DNA of 64,000 bases, taken from NCBI RefSeq assembly GCF_002994745.2, contig NC_037088.1, forward strand, positions 63,630,397 to 63,694,396, given 5' to 3'. Positions 48,485 through 59,993 of the stretch are shown here, in pieces (positions within the stretch are counted from its first letter, which is position 1; every line of letters starts with the position of its first letter). The stretch is from Rosa chinensis. Its lineage: Eukaryota > Streptophyta > Magnoliopsida > Rosales > Rosaceae. The position numbers and the translations under genes were made by a program. The notes below the pieces were generated by a model. It searched no databases. It had not been told where the DNA came from and saw only the letters and a list, made by a program, of their open reading frames with translations.

Positions 48485-50290
48485 CCGCAGAGACGAGGAA
48501 CACAAGGAACTCACGGCTTCATCTAAATTAGAAGAAGACATTTATTTATTTTGCTCTTTTTAAGAAGAGAATTGTCATCTCACCCTCCTAATGAACCATC
48601 ATGTATCATTGTATGAATCTCTGCATTATATGTTGACTTAATTTGCTGCAGTACTTGTGCTTTTGGTCAATAACTTTGCATGATCGATCCTTCCTCATAC
48701 CAACACCACACAATGAAATTTGAATATCTGTACTTGCCCTCGAATCATTATCACATCAGCTTCAGAATTAGATCTCGTGGTGCATAATCTTGTGGAGTAC
48801 AATAGACCTTCTCTGAGTAAATCAACACTAAGTACTTCTGTGAACAACCCACCCAAATTGACGACCTCCGTGATACTGACCGTGGTTGTCACAGTCTCAA
48901 ATTCAACTTTGTTTTTAACTTTTTAAATTGAGTATCCGTTATTCCCTCCTTTTCCTGCTAGGATTGGAAATCCTGCATTCTACATATCCATACGAGTCAT
49001 TGGGTTTCCGAAACTATGTAAAAAGAAGTGCTTAGAATTATTGCTATTTGAATCGGACTTGTTCTAAAAAAGTCGAGGCATTTCGAATTGTTTGATGACA
49101 CTGACAAGGGAGTGTATTCCATGCACTGTCAGTGCATGGTACTTGTAATATGAATGGATGTAATTTTTTTGATATTAAAATATATAAATGAGTGGATTAG
49201 ATGAGTGATTGTTATTAACCGTCAGTGCACTTGCACTGTCAGTGCATACAATCCTCTCCAGACAAATTGAAGGAAAACATCTGAAATTATTTCAATATTG
49301 GACCTTGGACATATAATAGTAAATAAAATCTCTTAGAAAGAAGATCTTGAGACAATATCCATTGCACCAACGTGCACATTTACCAATAGATATTAACTAT
49401 AGAAATTAATGGCTAGAAAACATCAATTAAATATTTTTGTTATTGAAAAATAGGTTGTCTATGAATATCGGGAGATGATTCAGAATACTAACGTGCACTT
49501 TCACCAACATGAATGATGGTTGGATTATATGAAATACAAAAAAAGTTGATTATAAATATCAAGGGTTTGAGATCATCAGTGTTTGGTCACTTGGACCGTC
49601 AGTGTATAGAAGAATTTTCAATAAGTATCAAAAACTGAAATCTGCTAATTCACTTGTACAACCGGTGCGGCGGTGCATGGAAGAATTATAGGAAGATCTT
49701 TTAGAAAGAAGATCTTTTGTCTCATGGTAGCCTACAACTTAGGCTCTCGAGTTGACTTCATTGATAATGGTCCTCAACTCCAATTGGAAATGAAGAAAAT
49801 GAAGCTGGCTAACCTACAGCTCATTCTCTAGGATGGTTCCAGAAAAGGGACATGCATTCAGTTGCTACACGAGTAGTAGTATATGGGGCCTTAGAGTAGA
49901 ATTTTTGTTTATTTTATTTTTCTTTTACATGCTAAGTGTTTTTATTTTCGATTACCAAGGATTGTGGGTTAGTCACTAACCCTGTGATACCATAAATTCG
50001 GACATAATAATTCTCTATCTACGCTTGTATAAATGTGTATCACATCAATCCCTAATTTGTGGTAATCAAGAAGCCCTATACAAGTAGTCGATCAATTACC
50101 AAGAATAACAAGTAGTCAATTACCAAGAATACCTAACAGAGAAAGGAGATTCCTTCGTTTCGCTTTTTCATCTTCTTCCAATTACTCACCATCTCTAAAA
50201 AATGTAGCAAATTCCTCATATCCTCGGTGCGCTTTTCCAAGTCCTTTGGCTCTTTGTTACGGTCGCAATTATTATGTAATGAATATATTG
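48485..50290. other. Intergenic downstream of kelch B
   Basis: No gene seen. It holds a MITE-like palindromic element (49106-49262) and, from about 49795, sequence related to the spacer after kelch A. About 1.3 kb between 48500 and 49790 has no counterpart after copy A. Confidence 0.5.
49106..49262. mobile_element. MITE-like element with TGCACTGTCAGTGCA ends
   Basis: About 155 bp with inverted ends. The left starts GGGAGTGTATTCCATGCACTG and the inverted right end starts GGAGAGGATTGTATGCACTG. Each arm itself holds the palindrome TGCACTGWCAGTGCA. No reading frame. Family and target duplication are unclear. Related fragments with GGACCGTCAGTGTATA occur near 49590. Confidence 0.6.
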
Positions 50291-50296
50291 TCTTAT

Positions 50297-51032
50297 TTAG
50301 TTATTTTTCTTACCTTTGAGAAAAATCAAGCATGATTTTAGGACATGATAATAATCACGAAAAAAAAAGAAGAAGAGAAAAAAAGAGGCATATGCAAAGC
50401 CAGATAGGTTTTCCCCGTCAAGTACCTTGTCGAAGAAAGAAGTGAGGAAATCTGGTTGAAAAAGAGAGGGGCCGAAGCGATCCATATCCTTCGGTCTTAA
50501 AGCACAAGTATCAACAAAGACATGCCACCCATTCTCGTGCACTATAAACTATAATCATCCATATATAAGGATATCTAGAACCTGTAACTCCAGAATGTAG
50601 CAATGTACTGGGAAGACAAAAACCCCTCTTTTCTTTTTCTTCTTCTTCTTACTCCCTATCATCTTCCTCAATTTTTCCGACTGAATCCTCAGCCTTGGCC
50701 ATGAAAACTCTACTGACATGACCTGAGCGCCTCTCTTTACCGAGCTGTTAATCATTGATTCCACTACCTCACTCTCATAGTCATAAACTGACAGAAGCTT
50801 TCTACTAGTTTTGTACTGGTAAGATTCTGCTACCAGTTTGAAAGCTAATGTTCTTTTGGCGGTGAAAACCATGCTGTAATCATTTTCTAATATGTTAAGA
50901 AAACTCATCATTCTTCTTCTCATTGCAGATTTCAACTCTGATTCATGGCCCCCATGAAGAAGCTCAGTCTTGAGATTCCCAGTCTTGTAGGATATACTAA
51001 AGATAGGGTAATCTGAATTTCGTGGAGGTTAT
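50297..51032 (-). pseudogene. Mo-cofactor-sulfurase-like PLP protein, partial
   Basis: The minus strand from about 51032 reads SISYKTGNLKTELLHGGHES and then MMSFLNILENDYSMVFTAKR, FKLVAESYQYKTSRKLLSVY, VKRGAQVMSVEFSWPRLRIQ and SKKKKKKKRGVFVFPVH. After a frameshift near 50580, NGWHVFVDTCALRPKDMD follows at 50535-50470. This matches the plant family of ABA3/MOCOS-related pyridoxal-phosphate transferases (family text NWHVLLDAGSLGPKDMDSLGLSLF). The PLP-binding stretch should follow FDKVL but the frame is lost at about 50390. Roughly 230 of 600 or more residues remain, with no start exon. Confidence 0.85.
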
Positions 51033-51039
51033 GGCAGTA

Positions 51040-51728
51040 GAGAAATGGATGAAGATGGTGCCATTTGTTTTGATGATTCCTGTTTGTGCAGCTGGGAAGA
51101 AGAGAAGAGACCGATGCCTATACAATAAACTCATACGACGCCGTTTTCAAGAGTTTCAGGACCTGCGAGAATAAACCCTTTATTTTATTTCACAAACAAA
51201 GATTATGATAAAAAATCGTCAACGTATTTGACAGTTAATATTACGGCTTTAGCTCATTATTAAAGCATTTGGTTACATTGACGCGATAATATAGAGAGAT
51301 TCTATTAGAACCTCCTAATCTACTTACTAAAGCTCCATCATTTTTTAATTATTAAATGACCTATATGTTCTTATATGAAAAGACTGTTACAGACAATAAA
51401 ATATGAAGAATTTTTTTTCTCTCTCCACAGCTTTATATTACTTTAATTATTCATTTCCATTTTCAAATCTCATTTATGATTTTATTTGTTCATGAAGGCT
51501 TTTGAAGAAAAAAAAAAAAGATTCAAAAGATAATGCAGTCAAAATTACTTGTGGATTATATAAGAACAAAATTATGATGCAATAAAACAAATATTAGATA
51601 ATGGTCTTCTCATTAGAATTACAAGATCATGAAACAAGGGATAGAGAGTCATCGTGTAAACTAAACCAAATGTTTTTATGAAGCGGCCGACATATAAGAT
51701 AAAGTTAAATAAAAATAATTAAATGAGC
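51040..51728. other. Intergenic, nothing recognised
   Basis: AT-rich sequence without genes or clear repeats between the sulfurase-like relic and E2. Confidence 0.45.
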
Positions 51729-53039
51729 AATAGATCGCCAATTCTGTTTAAATCTTTATTTTTCCAAGAGATGTAATAGGCAATTGCCATATACTTTGTA
51801 GTAAATGTCATTGGTTTAGTTTTTCTTCACATAGGCTCATCCAAAATAAGTATTATGTCTAGGAAGATTTTGAGATAAGTGGAACTTAAGTGAGCTTTGC
51901 TCCACCGACATCTCTCTACTCACCTGGTCATATTTATTTTGGAGTTACCAAAAGAAGTCAAACGACTACCTTTGTTTTGCATTAGCTAGCATTTGGATTA
52001 GATTCTTCTAATGGTTAAGAGACAATGATGTGCTCCGTTGGCTTATGAATAAAATTTTCAAGTTCTTTTCATTATGACTCCATTTTGATTATGAGCATAT
52101 TACTTTGTGACTAAGATGGCTGGGTCATCAATATTAATTCAAGGTCACGGAATAACCCAAGTTCCCCCTGCCAAATGGCAACTTGATTGCTGTCACAAAA
52201 AACTCTCTACGCTCATAGGGAAAATAGCACCTATGAATAGCCAACGGATTCCATGCGAAAACGCATGTAGAGAACGGAAATGAGTTCTTTTGCAATACCT
52301 CTAATGATTACGAATAAAGGCGCATCTTAGAGAACTTTATGTGTCTCTCTAGTGGACTCTATATCATTATTCGAGCTATTAAATCTAATAAAGTCATGAG
52401 AGAATATCTCATGGATTTAGACACATATTGGCTTTGTTACGACAGGATAGTCATTCTGGTCCTGATAAGATGATCCGTCTACTAAAGACTTCACATGGAC
52501 ATCCTTTCTTTTTAGCGAAATGAAGTAATAATCAAAAGTTGATATATTCCTAGACTAAGTGTCACCGCCACCGCCATCCTCCACCAGCCTAGGGCTGGCA
52601 GGGTCCTTATCCATGACGCCATAGATAGCGTACATCATGGTGATGATGCCCTAGGTGATGTTGCAATTACCAATTTTGCTTCAAATAGCGTTTCAAACGC
52701 TCAGGCCCAACCAAAATTATCATTGGTTGCTTCTAAAGCCTCTCGCTCGTTTTACAAAGCCCGTTCCTTAGGGAAATTAGGACTAAGACCGTCCTATGCA
52801 AAGGATAAGAAAATACTCATTCTGTTCTTACATAGAATCCATGGGGATTCTGTGGACTGATTCAACCAACCTGCGGACGTTTAAATATCTCATGATGTTG
52901 GTTGACATGCAAACACGCTAGTCACGTATTGTGCCATTGTCCACCTATAAATGCTGCTTACATTACACTCCTAACATATCATATGACAACGGGCCCACTC
53001 CCCGAATCATCATATTCAGTCAATTGAATTTGACTATGC

Positions 53040-55460
53040 TAGAGAGTTTACATCGAAGACTTTCGATGGTTATTACATTAGGACTGATGTTGGACATCAT
53101 ATTCCCATGAACACACCCAAATGGTCTCACTGAAATGACTACGATGGTAGTCTGGACATTGGTAATGCGCACCAATCTCCTTATATTCGTTTGGGGTGAC
53201 GCGTTATCGCACGCAGCTATGCTAATTCATCCACGACCCACCGCCACTCAATCTACCTCCGTGTTACAGCTAGAGGCTGGGTACAAGTATCGTACTTACG
53301 CATCTTTGAATGTGCCAGTTATGTGCCCATTGCGCTGCCACAGTGCTCCATGATGGGTCCTTACAGACGAATGAGCAACTCAGTTGGATTTGAGACTCCA
53401 ACAATCGTCCGCCACTTAATGCCCTTGCTAGGCGATCTCCTTACCACTAGATTTGCGGATGTCATTTTGATGAGATAGTCTTCCCGTCGTTAGGGGGAAA
53501 TAAGAACAGGAATGTTCAGCAGGAACGACAGGAATTGTCGTGATCTGTCCCCACTATGTCTCATCTCAATCCCTATTAAAGTGACGAGATCACACATAAT
53601 CACATATCTGCTGCAAATATGCCAACAAGAAGGACGTCCTTACGAGATGACGTAGCGCCACCCTACACAGATGTAGGCATGGCGCCAATGCCAAAGAGAG
53701 TGACACTCTAGCGTTATAGGCCATGGCCCCAGCTAGGATGAGTGGGAGGTCCGTGGGTTTGAATGGTACTTTGGCACATTCCAATCATTTGATCATCAAA
53801 ACTCAAAATCCGTCTCATGAGTATCTTTCGGATTATGGTTATCATTGGGGGACGCCTCAACGTCATAACCTATTCCTGAGAATATAGAGCTCTTTGAAAA
53901 TTACACTAGTGTACATGAGACGTGAGATAGAAACTCTATCATAATTGATGATGTAGTTGCGTATTTCGTTGCGCATGAGTTTGTTGAGTCCGATGATATC
54001 GAACCACACTCCGTTGATGAATGAATGCCAACGTAGAGAAATTTGGCCTAAATCGAAAGATGCGATATAGGTTAAGTTGAATTCTCTAACGAAGAGGACG
54101 GTTTTTGAGCCGGTGATGCCAACACTTCCTGATATAAAACCTGTAGACTAATAGGTCTTCGTTAGAAAGTGTGATGAGAAAAACAGATGGTAATCTAGCC
54201 TTATGGCACAAGGCTCTCACAAAACGTCCTGGAATCGACTAGATGAGACATATTCTCTCGTAATGGATGTCGTTGCACTCCATTACCTTGTCAGTTTGGT
54301 AGTTTCCGAATAACTGAATATGCAACTTACAAATGTGGTCACTACGTATCTTTATAAGGATATAGATACAGAATATATATGAAGGTTCATGGTGAACTTC
54401 ATTTACCCAAGTCAAGTGGCTCTAGACCATGGAGTGCATTTACAATAAGGTTGACACGCTCACTAAAGTGACTACTTGATTAGGAAGGGATATGCCCACT
54501 CATTTCCATAACAAGTTTCGGATTCTATTGCGGTTCATGTTGGACATGATTTTCATTGGAAGCCCTTAAAGAGTTAAGGGAAAACGCTGAACACTTGAAA
54601 TCCGAGTTTGAGATGAAGGATTTTGAGAGAACACGATTATTTCTTGGTTTGAAACTTGAGCATCGTGTTGATAGATGCTTAGGCATTTTGACAAGGTCAA
54701 GCCTTCTAGCACCCCTATGATCGTCAGTAGTCTTGATCCTGAAAAGGGTATTCTTCGTCCAAAGGATGATGACGAAGATGTGCTAGAGGCAGAAGTGTCT
54801 TACTTAAGTACAATATGAGCATTATTGTACTTTGCTCAATGCATAAGACCAGACATCTCATTTGCAGTAAACTTGTTAGCTAAGATATAACTCTGCGTCA
54901 ACGCGACACCATTAAATTTGTGTAAAAGATATCTTTTGGTACTTGAGATGTACGATTGATATGGGCTTGTTCTATCTTTACAGAAAGATGATGGATTCGG
55001 ACCCATCACACACCAGGAATGCCGCCAATAGTGGCCTGCGTCCACTATCCCCATTCCAAAACGACATATGTTTTGGAAGATTTTGCTGATATTGGGTATC
55101 TCTCGGACCCATACAAAGTTCATTCACAAACTGGTTAAGTGTTCACCATGGGTAAAGACCGTGATATCTTGGAGGTCTACAGAATAGACTCTAGTTGCTA
55201 TATCTTCGAACAATGCAGAGATTATTGCTCTTCACGAAGTGGTTCGTGAATGTATATAGATTGGATCCATAGTTACGTATGTTCGAACAATTGTGGTTTG
55301 AAGTCTACCACAGATGAGCCTACGAGTGTATAGGATAATGCTGCTTGTTTTGAACAAATGAAACAAGGCTACATCAAAAGCGACAACACCAAGCATAATC
55401 AGCAACAACTGACACTCCTCAAGATCAAAGCGAACTAGGTTCGATCTGAGGACAATATGA
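53040..55460 (+). pseudogene. Copia pol remnant of E2
   Basis: Fragments in all three plus frames. Integrase: AGYKYRTYASLNVPV (about 53275-53320) and PQCSMMGPYRRMSNSVGFET (about 53337-53400). Linker: NPSHEYLSDYGYHWGTPQR (about 53810-53865). Reverse transcriptase: LKSEFEMKDFERTRLFLGLK LEH (about 54597-54664). RNase H: a CCLF..NE motif near 55340-55365. Non-functional. Confidence 0.75.
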
Positions 55461-55729
55461 CAGACTTGCTTACTAAGTCATTGCCTAAATTCCCCTTTCG
55501 AGAAACATGTTTGTAGCATCGTTTGCGGAAGTTATCCGAACTCCCATGACCGTAGTCATCAGGGGGAGATGCAGACATCTACATGTATGGTCTTGAAACG
55601 TGAAGCGTGTGTTGTGCTCTTTTTCCCTTTCGAACGAGGTTATTTTTGTCTCACAGGGTTTTTGTTACTCGGCAAGGTTTTTAATGAGGCAACGAGAGGA
55701 GCACCACGTTTGGGGGACACAAGGGGGAG

Positions 55730-55966
55730 TGTTCAAGTAAATCCAGAATATGTGTCTGGCCCAAACTCTAGGTTACTTGACCTAGTTGTAATAGGGTTAT
55801 GAATTAGATATATTGTCGGAGATATTCATAGATATCCGATTAATTGTACGATTATCTTTCTTTGTACAACTCTGATTCTATGTCTTGTAATCCTCTACAT
55901 AAAGAGGCCCCCATTATCAATGAAAGCACGACTCAATTCTCTTTCAATTTCAGTTTTCCTTAAACA
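55730..55966 (+). mobile_element. 3' LTR of E2
   Basis: 237 bp, TGTTCAAGTAAATCC to TTCCTTAAACA, directly after the polypurine tract. It closely matches the inverted E1 LTR. A TATA-like and polyadenylation-like stretch (CATAAAGAGGCC, ATCAATGAAAGC) lies near its centre. Confidence 0.87.
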
Positions 55967-56889
55967 AACTCATCTTTAATGCTTGGAACATTCCATTTAT
56001 AAGTAGCGTTAAGTTATGTATTTGAAAGAGGTTTAGATAGAAAATTTTACTTTTTAAAAAGTAAATAGCAGATATAAAGAGCATGAGAGGTCAAATGAGC
56101 AAATATGGAGGTCTCAATAGAAAAACTCAATAATATAACTGTATTGAAAAACTAATAAGAGTAACAAAATTTAGTCTAAAAAATAGTCGACATTTATTGT
56201 AGCAAATAGTAGAATATCGAATTAAAATATATGTAAATAGAATAAGAAAAAAGAAGAACGCTGGTTCACTACCATTTGGTCTAGTGACGTAGTTTTTCCT
56301 TCGTAAGTGAGAGTTTGTGAGTTCGACTTACGAGAAACTAATTGTAGCATTTGAGTTGTTTATTTAATTAAAAAAAAATGAAAAAGGAACACTTTTGCAT
56401 TGTGCAAACAAAAAAAAAACAAAAGAGGAGTTTCTCTCAAATTGTGATTATAAAGTTAATTAGCAATCAATAAAGTTAAGGCTTTTGACTTTTAATTTAG
56501 TAATCATGAAAAATTGAAGATGTGGAAGACGAATATAGTTGAATTGAGCTAGGCATAGAAATACTAAAAGTAAGTAAAGTGGCGTTTATACTAATGAAAA
56601 TTTATTCAGTAATCTCAGATTATTACGTATTTGTGTTTTTTTAGATTCTAATTATTGGTCATTAATTAAACTTCATTAGAAATTTCAATAACTTTTACAG
56701 TAAGGAAACTTCAGTTAGCCGAGTACTATTGATCTATGCTTATTGAAATTCACATTCTTTGTTTTACAATCCACACTATGTTTTATTTTTTGGTAACTTA
56801 AATTTTTTCTTTTTCTAAAAATTTTGACCAAAGAAGGAAAAAGAAAGTGTGGAATACAAATTAGGGAGATTTCACTCCCATATTATATA
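55967..56889. other. Intergenic with a possible SINE
   Basis: AT-rich; the only recognisable feature is the tRNA-like segment at 56262-56378. Confidence 0.45.
56262..56378 (+). mobile_element. Possible tRNA-derived SINE
   Basis: A-box-like TGGTCTAGTGA at 56277-56287 and B-box-like GAGTTCGACTT about 40 bp later, followed by an A-rich end (TTAATTAAAAAAAAA). This is the layout of plant SINEs. No cloverleaf can be drawn and the B box lacks its final C, so it is not a tRNA gene. Confidence 0.42.
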
Positions 56890-56971
56890 GGGAGTTGAAA
56901 TTTGCACACCCAATTTTACATTCTACACACCGTTTTCCTTTTTTTTTTTTAATATTTCTTATCAATTCATG

Positions 56972-56976
<5 letters not shown>

Positions 56977-57026
<50 letters not shown>
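56977..57026. repeat. (TC)n microsatellite
   Basis: About 25 uninterrupted TC units in the leader of the captured plus-strand fragment. Confidence 0.96.
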
Positions 57027-57030
<4 letters not shown>

Positions 57031-57094
57031 AGACTCTCTCTCTCCATCCACATGCGTAACCCAGAATGATGATGATTATAGGTTAAAATGGAGA

Positions 57095-57712
57095 TCCCAT
57101 AAGCAAATCAGCTTCCTGAAGTGGATTCATTACCAGATGGATTTGTTGACAGCTCCACAGAGCCATTGGCTCCTCCAACTCCCACCTTTGAACAAGAGAA
57201 GCCTCTGGGCAATCATGAGAATGATAACGCCTTGGAGATGGATCGTTCGAAGGAGCTTGTGGATGAATTAGGTGCAAATGAGTTGCAAACGAGCTGGGAT
57301 AAGGGAGAGAAGACACCCAAACTAAGAACCTTTCTTGTTCCATTATTGGAAACTGATTTTTGATGCTTCAGTAGAGTCAGTTGAAGTTTCGAAGAAGGCT
57401 GCTATGGAGCAGACAGTAGAAGGTTCAGTAGTTGTGCCTGGGTCGACTGATTCTGCGTTTGAGGGCACAATTCAGGCATCTGGTTGCAGTGAAGTAAAGG
57501 AACAAGTTGAAACAAAATGTGTGAGCTCTGAGAGACGTAAATATCTTTAGCTTTTGATTTCTCTCTTTAAACTACCAGCTCAAGATGTGTATACATTAGT
57601 TTATCCTGATCTGTCATTGCCTTTCAACAATTAAAGTAGGCTTGGATGCACCAACAACCAATCTAAAGGAAATATATGCTCCAGAGAGTGTTGAAAAAAC
57701 TAAAAACACCAG
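57095..57712 (+). pseudogene. Captured acidic-protein gene fragment
   Basis: Exon 1 reads ANQLPEVDSLPDGFVDSSTE, then PLAPPTPTFEQEKPLG and DRSKELVDELGANELQ. It changes frame near 57325-57360, and continues VEVSKKAAMEQTVEGSVVV to ETKCVSSERR. A GT at about 57538 and an AG at 57638 bound an intron. Exon 2 reads VGLDAPTTNLKEIYAPESVE. The composition (acidic, Ser/Thr/Pro-rich, low Cys) suggests the N-terminal disordered part of a larger protein; I cannot name it. An in-frame TAG stands upstream of ANQLPEV and nothing follows exon 2, so it is a fragment. Confidence 0.62.
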
Positions 57713-57957
57713 TTAGTAAACATACTTTTCTCTCTTTATCGTACCAATTTGTTTGCTTCTTGTTGTTGATCCTTGCAAGCTACATATCATGTGTCTGATG
57801 TCTTGTATGAAATTGATTTTTGTGATGGAATCATTAACCAAAAAGTATATAATGAATCAGCACACATATACATACCCCTCAGGCACTCCAAACCTTCAAA
57901 CACCTAAAATTTCCGCAATCAAATTCAACTCAATTGTAATCACCATTGTTAAACTTT

Positions 57958-58082
57958 GACTGATCGGCGACGATGAACTGAGCAAAAGACCCGAGGGGGC
58001 GACAGAGCAAACAACATCGCTGACTTTAAACTTGGAGACGGTGGGGCCAACGACGTCAACGACGCTGGAGTAATCGGAGGAG
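57958..58082 (-). pseudogene. Quinone oxidoreductase-like fragment
   Basis: The minus strand reads SSDYSSVVDVVGPTVSKFKV and then SDVVCSVA. After a frameshift near 57985 it reads GSFAQFIVADQS. This matches the GroES-like N-terminal domain of plant quinone oxidoreductase homologues of the medium-chain dehydrogenase superfamily (family text GSDYSGxVDAVGPxVxKFKVGDRVCSFAALGSFAQFIVAD). About 40 codons remain. A GA-rich tract at 58131-58166 upstream is probably its captured leader. Confidence 0.82.
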
Positions 58083-58134
58083 GGTTGAGTTGAGTGGGCT
58101 AACTGCCATTGCTGTGGGGTCTGAGATTTGGATT

Positions 58135-58166
<32 letters not shown>

Positions 58167-58283
58167 TTTTAGTTGTAGGCTGTGGAAGGGAGAGGATGAG
58201 ACATAAAAGTATAGGAGTGATTTGGTAAAAGCAACACAAGGAGTGTGTAGAATGTAAAATTGGGTGTGCAAATTTCAGTCCCC

Positions 58284-58786
58284 ATTATACATTATGTAGG
58301 GCTATAGTGAATGGGGCTACAGGAAATATAGAAGCATATAATGAATATATTACATAGTGCATAATGGGTCGGCTCCAACTGAAGCAAACTGACAGCCCAA
58401 TAAAGTACCTGGATGGCCACATACATGAGACTAATGAATCCAAAACTGGAGGCCCAATACATTAAAAAGTGCATTACAGCCCAAATGAACAAAAAGAAGA
58501 CATGTAACAATGATGATAACTATGCGGCCGTGCTCTTTTCGTACCAAAAAGAAAAAAACACTCCCCCCGCCGTGCTAGTCCGTCAGATAACAAAACTTGG
58601 TCTCTTTGTCCTAGTACCAATAGATGGTGGAGTCTAAAAATGATTATATTGCCTGTAAATATCGATTTAGGTGACTTCAAGCTGATTGAGATCATATAAC
58701 TTACATGCTATACTAAAGTTATACATAACCGAAAAATCTAGTGACTATTCAGGAATGAAGCGAGAAAATAATAATAATAGTAGAGT
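58284..58786. other. Spacer between Pack-MULE and E3
   Basis: No gene or repeat recognised. Confidence 0.45.
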
Positions 58787-58961
58787 TGTTGAAAGATATC
58801 GACATAATGTGTGCCTCTATAAACTAGGGTTTAGAGTTGTAATAGGAATGTGTTCTAGGTATTCAATTGTAATCAGATTCTATTACCTTTTGAGGTACCT
58901 TGTAACTCCCTATTTAAAGGGCTCCTATTATCAATAATAGACACAATTCCATTCTCCTACA
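58787..58961 (+). mobile_element. 5' LTR of E3
   Basis: 175 bp from TGTTGAAAGATATCG to ATTCTCCTACA, followed by ATACGTTATCAGCCCC, the counterpart of the E1 sequence CGTTATCAGCACG. TATTTAAAGGGCTCC near 58911 is a plausible TATA region. Confidence 0.78.
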
Positions 58962-58980
58962 ATACGTTATCAGCCCCTAG

Positions 58981-59993
58981 CCGAAAAAAAAAAAAAAAAC
59001 CCTCACCAAGAAAACTGCCGTCAACTCCACCGGCCTCCAGCCCGTGCAGCACATCTCCCCCTGCTGCCCAGCAGCCCCGCGCCTTGCAGATCTCAACAGC
59101 CAGCCAACCTCCCTGCTGCCCAGCACCGCAGCCCTGCCCAGCTCGCCTACTCCTCGCAAGACCGCTACCTGCTCCCTGCGCGCGCCCCTGCGCTCTCTAC
59201 CTTCTGCTTGCTGTACACTGTAGCCATTCGCCCAGCATCCCCACCTGCTGCACACCTGCGCACCAGTCCACGCCCACGCACCAGCCTGCACAACGATCCA
59301 GTCCACAGCAGAAAAGAAGAAAACTCACCCACACCCATGCAGCAGAAAAGAACAGAGGAAAGAAAGAAAGAAGAGGAAGACCGAAGGAAAAGAAAGAAGA
59401 AAAAAAAGAAAAATGAGGGGACCCGGCCCAAGAAAAAAAAAAAGGAGAGGGGACCCGGGGAGCCCAGAAAAAAGAGAAAGAAAGAAGAAAAAAAAGAGAG
59501 AGAAAGAAAAAAAAAAGAAAAAAAAAGAGGAAAGCCCAAAGAACAGACAGCCCAGAAAGAAAAAAACACGTCTGCTCTAACACGCGAGTGTCCTCAAGCC
59601 AAGAACCATCACGTAAGTTTTTGTGAATTAAAGTTGTTGTTTTCATGTATTTTAAATTCCTTTTATTTTCTGCAAATATTGGAATATATGTTGCCAAATG
59701 ATTTTGATATTTAACAAAGCGGAATTGTGGGGATTCACGCTTAACGAACTAAGAGTGTTCATAATTAAACGAACTAAGAGTGTTCGTGTGAACTAAGAGC
59801 GTTCACAATGCTTGGACTAAGAGCGTCCGTAAGCATCAAATTGTGACCATATTAAAACATTATTGTTTGGTCTAATCCAAAAGAGATTCTTGGAAATTGA
59901 TTTCTTAGTAGCATAGCTCGGAAATCTTATTGTTTTTAGTTTTCGTGGAAGTTTAACTCCGAAACTAATATATTTTCTCTTCTTATTTTCAGG
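58981..59993 (+). other. Leader of E3 with purine-rich and short-repeat tracts
   Basis: Untranslated leader about 1 kb long. 59340-59560 is almost pure A/G. At 59745-59850 a unit like GAACTAAGAGTGTTC recurs five times with variation. The frames through the purine tract encode Lys/Glu low complexity and are not genes. Confidence 0.75.

Larger units (their letters stand above)
51729..55966 (+). mobile_element. 5'-truncated Ty1/copia element E2
   Basis: Plus-strand element starting at the sequence equivalent to E1 4535 (AATAGATCGCCAATT), just after where gag would end. It continues through degraded integrase (53040-53520), the linker, reverse transcriptase and RNase H (54000-55450) to a polypurine tract AAGGGGGAG (55721-55729) and the 3' LTR (55730-55966). 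No 5' LTR or gag. Stops and frameshifts are dense. It keeps the half of the family that E1 lost and overlaps E1 only in integrase. Confidence 0.86.
56890..58283. mobile_element. Pack-MULE-like element with two gene fragments
   Basis: Terminal inverted repeats of about 45 bp: the left has TGAAATTTGCACACCCAATT and continues to TTCTACACACC, and the right is its inverse at 58237-58283. Flanks ATTATATAG and ATTATACAT agree in seven of nine bases, compatible with the 9-bp duplication of MULEs. Inside are a plus-strand coiled-coil or acidic gene fragment (57095-57712) and a minus-strand quinone oxidoreductase fragment (57958-58082). Each brings its own CT-rich leader. No transposase. Captured host fragments between MULE-type ends define Pack-MULEs. 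Confidence 0.78.

Noticed and set aside
56262..56378. tRNA gene
   Set aside because: A- and B-box-like motifs are present but no acceptor stem or cloverleaf forms and there is an A-rich tail; a SINE fits better.
59084..59714. Long frames on both strands through the purine-rich leader of E3
   Set aside because: Lys/Glu or Phe/Leu low complexity caused by A/G-only sequence; it lies between LTR and gag.
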